The notes below the pieces were generated by a model. That model was not told the DNA's origin. It searched no databases and saw only the letters and a list, made by a program, of their open reading frames with translations. DNA of 64,000 nt from Methanofastidiosum methylothiophilum (lineage in GTDB: Archaea > Methanobacteriota_B > Thermococci > Methanofastidiosales > Methanofastidiosaceae), in NCBI GenBank assembly GCA_001587635.1, contig LNJE01000003.1, positions 57,970 through 121,969 of the forward strand, read 5' to 3'. This document shows positions 52,844-61,839 of the stretch, in pieces (the stretch's first letter is position 1; every line of letters starts with the position of its first letter). A program made the position numbers and the translations under genes.

Positions 52844-54421
52844 CTAAATACCGATAGAAGTAAAATAATAACGATTTTGTGAATCTCTTATGACATGTCC
52901 TTTTTTGTGCATCCAATCTAACAGGCTCTGAAGGTCATATTCATCCTTAAATAAATCAGTCGACTTTACTTCAAGAAATATTTCAACTGTAGTGAGATAC
53001 GGAGTATTAATTAAAGTGGCTTGAACAACATTATACCGCTCATCTGATTCGTAGTTCTTTATAGAATCTATTTCTTTCTTAATTGAAGGCTCTGCTATTA
53101 AGCGTTCAAAATTATCAAGTGTAATTTTTCTTGAATCTTTTAGGTGTTTCTTTGTTATCTCATTCTTATCTTCTGCTCTTGCAAAAGACTGTGCCAATCT
53201 CCTGATATTCAAACTAGTTTCATTTATTATTGGACGAATTATCATTTCTCGTGTTTTTTCTTGTTTTATTATATCTGATAAAAGAACATCATAATCTTTA
53301 GACAACAAATTTATTATACTCTTATGATTCNTACTATAATTTTTTCCATCCACAGGATAAGTGTAATGTGCGTGTACAACTTGTATCCATAAATTTTCAT
53401 CAATNGATTTCATTAATGGTCGAATATATATATCGTCTTCAGTTAATAGTTGATCAATATCTGCAAGAGTTATTTCNGTCTNGGTAAAATTCTTAAANGT
53501 TTGTAAGATCTTCTGCCTTCGGGTTCCTTCGCTTACCTTAATNGAAGAAAATACTGAGTATTCTCCTTCAAAATTTTTCCTCTCAAAAAGAAATTGATGA
53601 AGTTTATTATAGTTATCAGAATAAATTCTTGTGAGAAGATTGTGNCCAACTTTAGGTTTTTCTGCAATTTTATAACGAAATGTGTTTGATTCAAAGCTTA
53701 TTCCATTGATNGCCTTTTTTGGNAGATCAATAGTTCTATATTCCGGTGGCACCATTAACTGGATTATCTTCATTAATTCAATTGCAAGTCTTGAATTCCA
53801 TGAAAGAGATGATAAGGATATACCTCCCACTTTTCCATCGTATGGTGCACTTAAAATAGGGGATTGAAATGATCTTGATACCTCTTTGTCCAAAGGTAAG
53901 TTTTCTGTGAATAAGTTTTCAATTATTCTTTTTTCATAGGGGATATCTAGGTATATAAAATCTGTAGGCAACTCTTCCCATTCCTCAATTAAGATGGCAG
54001 ATTCGCTTTTGTTCAACTTCTCATTAAGTATATATGTTTTTTTTGATTTTATAATATTGATTAGACTATACTCTTCAGGCATCTTTTTACCAGTCGGAAT
54101 TAATCCTATATTAATCGCAATTGGAGTGTTATAAAGAGCAGATAGTCCTATTGGTTTAGAACTAGTTTGAGACTCAATAGCTACATTCCAAGAAGAATCC
54201 ATAGATAAGGGTACGACGTAAAAAGATATTTCTCCCAAGTATTTTTTATTATCTGATCGATTGAAATCTTTATACCATTCTTCTACCTTGCAAATCCTTT
54301 TCTTTTCGTATTCTAGGAATTCAATGTTAAGATAACTCCTATCCCAAGGAAAATTAGAATAAGTGATATTTTTCTTCCATAAATAATAATCATTGACTCT
54401 CAAAAATTCCTGATTCGCCAT
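52844..54421 (-). CDS. Unrecognised 525-aa protein
   Basis: No family recognised. No signal peptide or membrane span. The first 230 residues look like mixed beta/alpha (EISFYVVPLSMDSSWNVAIE; LSALYNTPIAINIGLIPTG). The middle contains SLRRLAQ-type helices. The last 60 residues (DLQSLLDWMHKKGHVIRDSQ then NRYYFTSIG) have the look of a winged helix. Nine ambiguous codons fall in 53330-53720. It stands alone, divergent from the lipoate-like pair. Confidence 0.6.
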   Translation of the reverse strand: MANQEFLRVNDYYLWKKNITYSNFPWDRSYLNIEFLEYEKKRICKVEEWYKDFNRSDNKKYLGEISFYVVPLSMDSSWNVAIESQTSSKPIGLSALYNTPIAINIGLIPTGKKMPEEYSLINIIKSKKTYILNEKLNKSESAILIEEWEELPTDFIYLDIPYEKRIIENLFTENLPLDKEVSRSFQSPILSAPYDGKVGGISLSSLSWNSRLAIELMKIIQLMVPPEYRTIDXPKKXINGISFESNTFRYKIAEKPKVXHNLLTRIYSDNYNKLHQFLFERKNFEGEYSVFSXIKVSEGTRRQKILQXFKNFTXXEITLADIDQLLTEDDIYIRPLMKXIDENLWIQVVHAHYTYPVDGKNYSXNHKSIINLLSKDYDVLLSDIIKQEKTREMIIRPIINETSLNIRRLAQSFARAEDKNEITKKHLKDSRKITLDNFERLIAEPSIKKEIDSIKNYESDERYNVVQATLINTPYLTTVEIFLEVKSTDLFKDEYDLQSLLDWMHKKGHVIRDSQNRYYFTSIGI

Positions 54422-54535
54422 TATATCTTAAATTTATTATTTGAAGAGATATATAAAGATAACATACTCTAATTATTATATAGTAGTAACAATATTTATT
54501 TAAGTAGATGCATCAAATTTTAGTTGGTAGACAGA

Positions 54536-54808
54536 ATGGCTATTTTTGAGCATAAGAGAATTGATGGAAAATTAATTATTGTTTCTTTTGATTATGAAGA
54601 CGGTATTTTTTCAAACGTAGTAATATCGGGTGATTTTTTTGCTTTTCCAGAAGGAGAAATAGATAATTTAGAGAAATCAATTAATGGAAAAAATTTTTTA
54701 GAATTAGAAAATATGCTAGATAACTTTTTTTCATCTAATGTTCGAGTATTGGGGATAACAAAAGAGGATTTAACGGAAATTTTTAAGAGGGCTATCGATG
54801 GAAACTAA
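54536..54808 (+). CDS. Stand-alone lipoate-protein-ligase C-terminal domain
   Basis: 90 aa from ATG 54536 (GGTAG upstream; an in-frame TTG at 54524 is less likely). EHKRIDGKLIIVSFDYEDG and FSNVVISGDFFAFPEGEIDN match the C-terminal accessory domain of LplA (LplB in bipartite archaeal ligases), required for lipoate activation. The catalytic LplA domain is not in the window. It overlaps the radical SAM gene by 11 nt, so they work together. Confidence 0.7.
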   Translation: MAIFEHKRIDGKLIIVSFDYEDGIFSNVVISGDFFAFPEGEIDNLEKSINGKNFLELENMLDNFFSSNVRVLGITKEDLTEIFKRAIDGN

Positions 54809-55616
54809 GAACTTATGCTACCCTTCCAAAGAATCATTTCCAAGCATCTCAGTCACAGGAGAAGAATGTCATTTTTCTTGTATTCATTGTAATCATAAAT
54901 ATTTAAAATATATGATGCATGTTACTCAAGAAAATCTATATCAAAAAGCAATTGAGCTTCAAAACAAAGGTATTAAAGGAATTCTTATTAGTGGTGGTTT
55001 AGATGAAAATGGTAAAGTTCCAATTGATTATTCGATTCTTGAAAAAATAAAGCGTGATACGTCTTTAATTATTAATCACCATTCTGGATTTTTAATTAAA
55101 GATGATGCCAAGAATATTAAAAAAAGTGGAATAGATGCCGTATCGGTAGATTTTGTTGGAAGTGATGATACAATTAAAAATATACTAAAGATGCCATTTA
55201 GAGTTTCAGATTACGAAAACACTGTAAGATATTTAGTTGAAGAGGGTGTGAATGTTGTTCCACATATATGCGTAGGGCTAGATAAGGGAAAAATTGTTGG
55301 AGAGTATAATGCAGTTGAGATTTTAAAGAAATATCCAATCAATTCTCTAACTTTACTTGTTCTTATTAAAAGTGAACTTGAAAAAAAAGAAAATATACTC
55401 TATGATATCCAATCAATAAAAAAATTTTTCCTTCATGTAAGGAAGTCTTTTCCCGACACTATGCTATCTTTAGGCTGCATGAGGCCCAGAATACAGGAAT
55501 TAGATGAAATGGCTCCAATATTTAATAACATCGTGAATCCCTCAAAAAATATGATTAAATTTATAAGAAACGATAAAAGTATTGTTATAACGAAAGTATG
55601 TTGTTCTGTATGTTAG
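54798..55616 (+). CDS. Radical SAM protein, possible lipoyl synthase component
   Basis: 272 aa. TGEECHFSCIHCNHKYL carries CxxxCxxC for the SAM cluster; GILISGGLDENGKVPIDYS follows; the C-terminus ends CCSVC, supplying extra cysteines as for an auxiliary cluster. Archaea without LipA use a two-subunit lipoyl synthase, LipS1/LipS2, of radical SAM type. The overlap with an LplB-like gene suggests that this is one of the two. Which one, and where its partner is, cannot be told. Other auxiliary-cluster radical SAM roles remain possible. Confidence 0.6.
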   Translation: METKNLCYPSKESFPSISVTGEECHFSCIHCNHKYLKYMMHVTQENLYQKAIELQNKGIKGILISGGLDENGKVPIDYSILEKIKRDTSLIINHHSGFLIKDDAKNIKKSGIDAVSVDFVGSDDTIKNILKMPFRVSDYENTVRYLVEEGVNVVPHICVGLDKGKIVGEYNAVEILKKYPINSLTLLVLIKSELEKKENILYDIQSIKKFFLHVRKSFPDTMLSLGCMRPRIQELDEMAPIFNNIVNPSKNMIKFIRNDKSIVITKVCCSVC

Positions 55617-55623
55617 TGGTCTT

Positions 55624-55974
55624 ATGAGAGATATCCCAAGCATGAAAAACAGTACGGAATTAAAAAAGATTCTAAAGTGTGTATTTGATTTAACTGATCT
55701 AGAGGTTAACATTATTTTGATGCTGCCTTTAGAAGGTATGAGAGTAAAAGAGATTCAAAATATTCTCATGAAAGACAGAACAACTATCCAAAAATCATTG
55801 AAAATTTTAGTTGAGAAAGAACTCGTTTTTAGAGAATCAAAATGTTGTGTTCAAGGGAAAAGAGGGCGGTACTTTGTCTATAAATCCCTAGAACGCGAGC
55901 AAATCAGAAAAAAAGTTTTGACAAGTATCAATCTTTGGTATGAAGATCTCAAAGAATCTGTCAAATCTCTTTGA
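55624..55974 (+). CDS. Winged-helix (MarR/TrmB-like) regulator
   Basis: 116 aa. VFDLTDLEVNIILMLPLEGM then RVKEIQNILMKDRTTIQKSL is a helix-turn-helix. The wing contains SKCCVQGKRGRYFVYKS with a CC pair that could sense redox state. A dimerising helix ends the protein (SINLWYEDLKESVK). Only 7 bp after the radical SAM gene, so it may regulate the lipoate unit. Confidence 0.75.
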   Translation: MRDIPSMKNSTELKKILKCVFDLTDLEVNIILMLPLEGMRVKEIQNILMKDRTTIQKSLKILVEKELVFRESKCCVQGKRGRYFVYKSLEREQIRKKVLTSINLWYEDLKESVKSL

Positions 55975-56044
55975 GATTATATGAAATAAATATCACACCA
56001 AAGATTTTTAAGTAATTATGTTTTTTGAAACTTAGGTGAATAAC

Positions 56045-56368
56045 ATGGGAAAGAATACAATTGAATTGACAGATGCAAATTTTGATCAAGAAGTATTAAA
56101 ATCCACTAAACCAGTTATAGTTGATTTTTGGGCTTCATGGTGCGGGCCATGCCAAATGATAGCCCCAGTTATTGAAGAAGTTGCGGGAGAGTATCCTGAG
56201 TGGAAAATCGGCAAACTTGATGTTGATAAGAGTATGACTATAGCTCAGAGATACGGAATTAGGAGTATTCCAACAATTGCAATTTTTAGAGATGGGAAAG
56301 TATTCGACACTATAATCGGTTTTGTACCTAAAGAAGAACTTGTAAAAAGAATACAAAAAAACGTATAA
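56045..56368 (+). CDS. trxA: Thioredoxin
   Basis: About 107 aa. The active site WCGPC is at residues 32-36 (FWASWCGPCQMIAPVIEE), the cis-Pro is in RSIPTIAIF, and IGFVPKEELVKRI closes the fold. It reduces disulphides and may serve the cysteine-rich neighbours. ATG 56045 follows AGGTGA; the in-frame GTG at 56036 is part of that site. Confidence 0.95.
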   Translation: MGKNTIELTDANFDQEVLKSTKPVIVDFWASWCGPCQMIAPVIEEVAGEYPEWKIGKLDVDKSMTIAQRYGIRSIPTIAIFRDGKVFDTIIGFVPKEELVKRIQKNV

Positions 56369-56415
56369 TTTTTTTTAATACTTTTCTATTATACTATTTT
56401 TTAAAGGCAAATAAA

Positions 56416-57858
56416 TTAAATAATATTCCACCTTACAGTTGTAAATACTGGCCCTCTAACATCAATCTTTCCTTTTCCCCTTAGATATTGGTGAATATAA
56501 GTTGGTAAAGTTATGTTAATGTCAGAAATACTTCGGACTATAGGAATTCTTTCCTCATATTCTCCATATTCTTTTGTAGATTCAATCTTTGAGATAACTT
56601 TCCTAAAGAATGCCTCAAGATACGATATATTTGTATCCACACCATTTTTTATTATATTCAGCGAGTTTTCATCTTTAGAATCTGGAAGTAAGCCCACNAT
56701 TGCTTTTTCATATACATATATTTGATTGAATCCTGCAGGCCCAATTAATTTTGTATTGTTTTCAGGTTCAACTATTTTGACNTCTATTTTTTTACCTAAA
56801 AACTCACCTTTATAAGAAATGAATTCACATGGAGATTGTGCATCTTTATNTTNCTTTGCAGTTTCAAGTAAAGCCTTTAACAATTTTTCTCCGTCTGGAG
56901 TATTAATGTTTTGAATAAATTCAACGGATTTTGCTATGTCTTGATCTGAGAAATCAACTTTGTAGAATTGGGGATATATAAGTTCTCGAATATCATTTAT
57001 TTTGTTTCGGATCATTGTTATTCTCTCAGCACCTTGGCCTATATTCAAGACATCATATGGAATTTTATATTTATTTAAAACATCCTTAGAATAAAGCCCA
57101 AAGTCAGCAATTTCAATCCAATCCCCTAATTTAATGAATGCCTCGTGCTCAGTCCCAGCCTCATAGTAACTTGCACTCCTTTTTTTGACAATAAACTTAA
57201 CCTTATCAAAACCAAGTCTTTCTGCGAAATTTGTAACAATTTCTTTTCCTAACTCAGGTGTTAGTTCCTTATCCATGACGATACAAGATGCAGAAAAATG
57301 ACTTCTAAGATGGGTCTGATCTTCTCTCTGTTCACGTCTGAAACATCTATCAATTGAAAATAACTTCAAAGGTAGTTCACTTCTACCGGCAAGTGCTTGC
57401 AAAGTAATAAACCACCCTGATGTCATATGCGATCTTAAGGTGAGATTTGTTGGAACAGGAATTAACTCTTTAAATTCTTTGAAAAGATCTAATATCTTCT
57501 CAGATGAATCAAATCCTATGCCCAATCCTTTTGAAATAGATTCAACAAAATCATCGCCTTCAATATTTCCCCTCTTATAATCTTGAAGGACTCTCTCTAG
57601 ATTCCTACTTCTCCTCTCATCAAGTTCTACGAATTGTGAAATTTTATCCTTAACTTCTTTTGAAAGCCCAACGTTTGGTCTTGGGAGTCCTGCAAGATAG
57701 TATACCCTATCTAATATAGCTGGAGTTTCTGACCCCCATTGTTTAAACATGTCCTCATCAGTTATAAATAAAGGATTGAAAACTTCATCAAAATCGAGAT
57801 CAAGATAAATATGTCTAAGCATGGATATTGTTTCTTCTAGAGCATGTGGTTTACCCAT
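56416..57858 (-). CDS. sepS: O-phosphoserine-tRNA(Cys) ligase (SepRS), N-terminus short
   Basis: 480 aa with some ambiguous codons. Class II synthetase that charges tRNA-Cys with O-phosphoserine, which SepCysS converts to Cys. Recognised by VYYLAGLPRPNVGLSKEV, LTLRSHMTSGWFITLQAL, FSIDRCFRREQREDQTHLRS, HFSASCIV and IPIVRSISDINITLPTY. Known SepRS proteins have about 40-50 residues before the GKxHPxxETI motif; here the ORF starts at it (MGKPHALEETISML), and the upstream DNA is taken by another gene with an 8-nt overlap. The N-terminal helix is therefore absent or encoded elsewhere. SepCysS is not in the window. Confidence 0.92.
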   Translation of the reverse strand: MGKPHALEETISMLRHIYLDLDFDEVFNPLFITDEDMFKQWGSETPAILDRVYYLAGLPRPNVGLSKEVKDKISQFVELDERRSRNLERVLQDYKRGNIEGDDFVESISKGLGIGFDSSEKILDLFKEFKELIPVPTNLTLRSHMTSGWFITLQALAGRSELPLKLFSIDRCFRREQREDQTHLRSHFSASCIVMDKELTPELGKEIVTNFAERLGFDKVKFIVKKRSASYYEAGTEHEAFIKLGDWIEIADFGLYSKDVLNKYKIPYDVLNIGQGAERITMIRNKINDIRELIYPQFYKVDFSDQDIAKSVEFIQNINTPDGEKLLKALLETAKXXKDAQSPCEFISYKGEFLGKKIXVKIVEPENNTKLIGPAGFNQIYVYEKAXVGLLPDSKDENSLNIIKNGVDTNISYLEAFFRKVISKIESTKEYGEYEERIPIVRSISDINITLPTYIHQYLRGKGKIDVRGPVFTTVRWNII

Positions 57859-58270
57859 AAACTAATCCCTCTCCTGGCTCAACTTCTTTCTTTACTGAAA
57901 CTGTAGGTATCGAAACAGGAGATGGTACATTAATATCCTTAGAAACACCTACGGCCTCAACAAAACATCTATATAATATTGAATTGTGAATAAAAAGAAA
58001 TTTATCTGTATCAAGTCTCTTTTTTTCTTTCCATTCATTAATTAGCCCTTCTTTATCAGACCCATCGAAGATAAAAACACCTTCAATCTTAATTGAACAA
58101 ACATTAGGGGTATAATTACAACAGAAAACAAATTCTACAAAAACATTGTGATTATTGCTAGGATACACATCTGTTAAAGTCAAGTTACTTGAGATACTAA
58201 CAGATGGGGCCCCTTCATCAACTCGGATAAATCTTTTAGCTTCTATGCCAGTTAAAANTACGCCCCCCAT
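57851..58270 (-). CDS. SecB-like small protein (tentative)
   Basis: About 139 aa, N-terminus with Ns. The core has strands TLTDVYPSNNHNVFVEFVF and FCCNYTPNVCSIKIEGVFIF; the last helix NSILYRCFVEAVGVSKDINV is followed by PSPVSIPTVSV. This order (beta strands, then a helix N-x-I-L-x-x-C-x-x-x-A, then Pro-rich tail) resembles SecB-fold chaperones, known also in archaea such as MJ0357. I cannot confirm it by search. It overlaps sepS by 8 nt. Confidence 0.4.
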   Translation of the reverse strand: MGGVXLTGIEAKRFIRVDEGAPSVSISSNLTLTDVYPSNNHNVFVEFVFCCNYTPNVCSIKIEGVFIFDGSDKEGLINEWKEKKRLDTDKFLFIHNSILYRCFVEAVGVSKDINVPSPVSIPTVSVKKEVEPGEGLVYG

Positions 58271-58319
58271 ANTATCAANCAAATGTAANGAATATTATAT
58301 ATAAGATTAACTTATAGTT

Positions 58320-59228
58320 TCAATTTCTAGATAATAAAATTACTCGAGAGTCTTTTGCAAAATCAATAGATTTATACCCTGTTTTTNCTTCTAATTCTTT
58401 ACAGAACTCTAAGACATCGTCAAACATAGGCATATTTTCTACTTCAAGTCTCTTTCTAGAATAACCAACAAACATGTATGCCTTAGCTTCAATNNAGTCA
58501 GGATTTGTTTTTTCTATTAATTTAGAATACTCCTCAACGNCCTTCATATTAAAATCTTTTACAAGNGTCAGCCTNAGNATTCTTCTTTTTGTTTTAATNT
58601 TTTGGANGAGTTCTAATGATTCATTCAATTTNNTCCANCCATCTTTTATTTGAGGATTGCATATGTGCTCATATANCTCTTTTGTAGGNGCTGGAAGGGT
58701 AATATAAAGATTATCNGGATAACTATCCATTGAAGACAAAACGTCAGGAGTGGTCCCATTTGTAACAAGAAAAGTTGAAAATTTCCTTTTTCTAAATTCT
58801 TCAATGAGTCCAGATAAGTCCGGGTAAAGTGTAGGTTCGCCTGCTAGGGAAATTGCAACGTTTGTAGGATTTTCTGCTTCTTTTAATTTATTTATGTCAA
58901 CTTTCTCAAGAAATCCGTGGTATCCAGAAAGAAGTTCTCTTTGGGCATTTATACATCCCTCAACTATTGCTTCTGGAACGTCATAACTATAAGGAGTGTC
59001 TTCATTATATTCGACAGGTCTCCAACAGAACAAACATTTATGGGTGCACCATGCAACAGAAGGGGTCATTTGAAGACATCTATGACTTTCAATGCCATAG
59101 AATTTCTGTTTATAGCACACCCTATTTTCAATTAAACTTTTCTTTGTCCAGTGACAGATTTTTACTGCGCTATGTGCCCCAACAATCTTGTATTTCTGTC
59201 TCTTCAGTGTACTCCAAACGTCCTCCAT
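58320..59228 (-). CDS. taw1: 4-demethylwyosine synthase Taw1
   Basis: 302 aa. YKIVGAHSAVKICHWTKKSL and KFYGIESHRCLQMTP are diagnostic of archaeal TYW1; CTHKCLFCW is the SAM-cluster CxxxCxxC. It makes the tricyclic base of wyosine at G37 of tRNA-Phe from pyruvate. Many Ns fall in 58380-58720. The start lies 59 nt inside the DHH gene, a long overlap; no later in-frame Met before YKIVG fits. Confidence 0.93.
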   Translation of the reverse strand: MEDVWSTLKRQKYKIVGAHSAVKICHWTKKSLIENRVCYKQKFYGIESHRCLQMTPSVAWCTHKCLFCWRPVEYNEDTPYSYDVPEAIVEGCINAQRELLSGYHGFLEKVDINKLKEAENPTNVAISLAGEPTLYPDLSGLIEEFRKRKFSTFLVTNGTTPDVLSSMDSYXDNLYITLPXPTKEXYEHICNPQIKDXWXKLNESLELXQXIKTKRRXXRLXLVKDFNMKXVEEYSKLIEKTNPDXIEAKAYMFVGYSRKRLEVENMPMFDDVLEFCKELEXKTGYKSIDFAKDSRVILLSRN

Positions 59229-60234
59229 TGCTTTGGCCCCCCAAATCTTGAATAAAGAACTCCACGCATTTTTTTAGTCCTTCTTCCATGTTAGTTTTAC
59301 CATTGGCACCCGCCGCACCTTTATGGCCGCCGCCTTCACCACCTATTATTGGAGCTACTTGAGACATTATCTTAGCAAGATTAATACCTCTATCAATTAC
59401 CGCCTTTTTGGCACGGCCACTTATTCTGACTTCACTTCCATTGTCTGCACCTACAAAAGCAACATCTGCCCCAGTCGATAAAATCGTCTTTGCTGCAAGC
59501 GCCTCACAGCTTGAAACATTTGAAGTTGCAATGATGAATTCAGAAAAGCTGTAAAGCTTCATTCTCTGATGCGCCTTTAAAATAGCTATTTTCTTGGATA
59601 TGTCATCTTCAACTCTCAAAAGCTCATCTACATCGGATATATGATACCCTCTCTTGAAAATTTGTATCAAAGTTTTTAGTGTATTTACATCAGAAAATCG
59701 TAAATGGCCTGTATCGGTTACAATTCCAGTTAGGATACCTCTAATGATTTTGTCATAGTTTGTATTTTCTTTATCTAGCAATCCTTCATCTTGCATTTTG
59801 AGCATTATGTCAAATATAATCTCTGCTGTGGAAGTCCTTTCTTTGTTGATAAAATATGTATATTTAGTACCCTTAAATTTACTAGTTTCAAATGTTTCAT
59901 GATGATCGATTGAAATTACAACTTCCGCCTTTTGAATCATGTCTTCAAAAGTTCCAAGCTGAACTGGGGTAGACGTATCAAGAATTATTAAATTCTTATG
60001 ATTAGTAGGGGATGCCACAATAAATTCTCCAAGGCTAGAAAGTAAATTCTTTGATAAATTATTTAATGTTTCGGCTCCAATCATTATGTTTTTACCTTGA
60101 GATTTTAGAAGTTCTTTTAAGGCAATTGCACTCCCTATAGCATCAGGATCTGCATTTTGATGAAGTAGTATTATGTACTGATCTTGTCTCAATAAAATTT
60201 CCATTAATCTAGTATACTCTACATTACTTAACAT
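59170..60234 (-). CDS. DHH/DHHA1 phosphoesterase (RecJ/NrnA-like)
   Basis: 354 aa. HQNADPDAIGSAIALKEL (DHH motif I), LIILDTSTPVQLG, VISIDHHETFE (DHH itself), TGIVTDTGHLRF, and GGEGGGHKGAAGANGK of the DHHA1 domain. It binds two Mn2+ and degrades short RNA or nucleotide substrates such as pAp in relatives. Its 3' end overlaps taw1 by 59 nt. Confidence 0.88.
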   Translation of the reverse strand: MLSNVEYTRLMEILLRQDQYIILLHQNADPDAIGSAIALKELLKSQGKNIMIGAETLNNLSKNLLSSLGEFIVASPTNHKNLIILDTSTPVQLGTFEDMIQKAEVVISIDHHETFETSKFKGTKYTYFINKERTSTAEIIFDIMLKMQDEGLLDKENTNYDKIIRGILTGIVTDTGHLRFSDVNTLKTLIQIFKRGYHISDVDELLRVEDDISKKIAILKAHQRMKLYSFSEFIIATSNVSSCEALAAKTILSTGADVAFVGADNGSEVRISGRAKKAVIDRGINLAKIMSQVAPIIGGEGGGHKGAAGANGKTNMEEGLKKCVEFFIQDLGGQSNGGRLEYTEETEIQDCWGT

Positions 60235-60265
60235 TTATTCATTCTCAACAAAATTTATCAAAGCA

Positions 60266-60619
60266 TTAGCTTGATGCTGGTTGTCCACCTAAAGCCTTCT
60301 GAAGATTTTTCTGCATCTCTTCAAGCTTCTTTTTCACTCTATCTTCTTGTTTTTCGATAGTAGTAATCCGGATACTGATGGACTCCTTCTTTTTGTTAAG
60401 ATCATCCAACATATCTGCTTTCTCAGATTTAACTAGGATGCTACCAATACTTTTATACACAACAGGATTTTCAGTTTTTGAAAGTTCAGCTAATGCTGCC
60501 TCTGTTTCATTGATTTCCAATTTCAAAGACTGTAATTGGCTTACTATTATCTGATATTGACTCTGCAACTGCTGAAATTGCATTAGTTCCTGTTGTATAT
60601 TTTCTGGAATATTTTGCAA
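60266..60619 (-). CDS. pfdB: Prefoldin beta subunit
   Basis: 117 aa with two long helices joined by a beta hairpin: FQQLQSQYQIIVSQLQSLKL and EDRVKKKLEEMQKNLQKAL, separated by PVVYKSIGSILVKSEKADML. It is one of the two chaperone subunits that deliver nascent chains to the thermosome. It ends 31 bp before the DHH gene. Confidence 0.93.
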   Translation of the reverse strand: MQNIPENIQQELMQFQQLQSQYQIIVSQLQSLKLEINETEAALAELSKTENPVVYKSIGSILVKSEKADMLDDLNKKKESISIRITTIEKQEDRVKKKLEEMQKNLQKALGGQPASS

Positions 60620-60718
60620 AAAACCACCTCAATATTATCTATACTTTAATCTAAAAAATAATAATTATAAATCTTTGGGTAGCATAAATTTAAATAATGA
60701 TAAGAGAAGTAAGAATTT

Positions 60719-61270
60719 ATGAGAGCTTTATATATTGGTAGATTCCAACCATTTCATTTGGGTCACCTTCATATTGTCAAATATATTCTAGAGGTATCTA
60801 AAGAAGTTATTATTGCTATAGGGAGTTCACAGGTTTCACATACTGTACACAATCCATTTACTGCTGGAGAGAGATTTCTAATGATTAAAAAAACATTGGA
60901 AACTGAAGGAGTGGATCTTAGACGAGTTCACATTTTGCCTGTGCCAGATATCTATAGAAATGCATTGTGGGTAAAGCATGTTGAAACTATAACCCCCCCC
61001 TTTGATGTGGTCTATGCAAACGAACCCGTTACAGTAAGGCTGTTCAAAGAATCAAATTATAACGTAAAAGTAACTGCGCTATACAAAAGAAACGTTTACT
61101 CTGGAGAAGAAATAAGAAACAGAATTTTAGAAAACAAAGATTGGGAGATATTAGTTCCAAAAGCTACTGTAGAAGTAATAAAGGATATTGATGGTGTAGC
61201 AAGACTATTAGAAATAATTAAATCTGATAAAAAAGAAACTTCCTATCAAGAGATGACAAATTCAATTTAG
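60719..61270 (+). CDS. nadM: Nicotinamide-nucleotide adenylyltransferase
   Basis: 183 aa. YIGRFQPFHLGHLHIV carries the HxGH nucleotidyl-transfer motif, and IGSSQVSHTVHNPFTAGERF plus YSGEEIRNRILENKDWEIL are archaeal NadM signatures. It makes NAD from NMN and ATP. It heads a plus-strand run with thiT, thiN and moeB, so it probably belongs to a cofactor unit. Confidence 0.94.
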   Translation: MRALYIGRFQPFHLGHLHIVKYILEVSKEVIIAIGSSQVSHTVHNPFTAGERFLMIKKTLETEGVDLRRVHILPVPDIYRNALWVKHVETITPPFDVVYANEPVTVRLFKESNYNVKVTALYKRNVYSGEEIRNRILENKDWEILVPKATVEVIKDIDGVARLLEIIKSDKKETSYQEMTNSI

Positions 61271-61317
61271 TCGATATACTTAAATATTATTTTTTATTAA
61301 ATCTAATGGTTTATACT

Positions 61318-61839
61318 ATGAAACACAAAAGTATGTTTACTGCTAGAGAAGTATCTGAAATGGCAATTGCAATAGCTCTTTCTACTGTTCTAAGTTTTAT
61401 CAAAGTTTTCCAGATGCCACAAGGAGGATCAATTACTGCAGGAAGCATGATCCCAATTATTTATCTTGCATTACGAAATAGGCCCAAAGTTGCAATTACG
61501 GGAGCAATTCTTTATGGGCTCGTTCAGTTTATGGTAGAACCTTTCTTTGTCCATCCTATTCAATTTCTATTAGATTATCCTTTCGCCTTTGGTGCACTTG
61601 GCATCACCACATTGATAAAAAAATATCCCTCAGTAGGGGCAAGTATAGGGATTGTATTAAGATTTATTTGTCATTTCCTTTCAGGATTTATTTTCTTTGG
61701 TATGTATGCTCCAGAAGGTATTAATCCTCTCTATTATTCGGCAATTTATAATGGGTCCTATTTATTGCCTGAACTTATTGTAACAGCGATATTTATTTAT
61801 ATATTGTCTAAAAAGAAGCTAATAGATGTCTATAAATAA
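61318..61839 (+). CDS. ThiT-like thiamine transporter S-component
   Basis: About 173 aa, with six hydrophobic spans. ARNRP-type loop and PQGGSITAGSMIPIIYLALR match the ThiT substrate site region, as does DYPFAFGALGITTLIKKYP. ThiT works with an ECF energising module (EcfA/A'/T), which is not here. Location directly before the thiamine pyrophosphokinase gene, overlapping it by 14 nt, strongly supports thiamine. An ATG at 61306 is a further possible start. Confidence 0.85.
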   Translation: MKHKSMFTAREVSEMAIAIALSTVLSFIKVFQMPQGGSITAGSMIPIIYLALRNRPKVAITGAILYGLVQFMVEPFFVHPIQFLLDYPFAFGALGITTLIKKYPSVGASIGIVLRFICHFLSGFIFFGMYAPEGINPLYYSAIYNGSYLLPELIVTAIFIYILSKKKLIDVYK

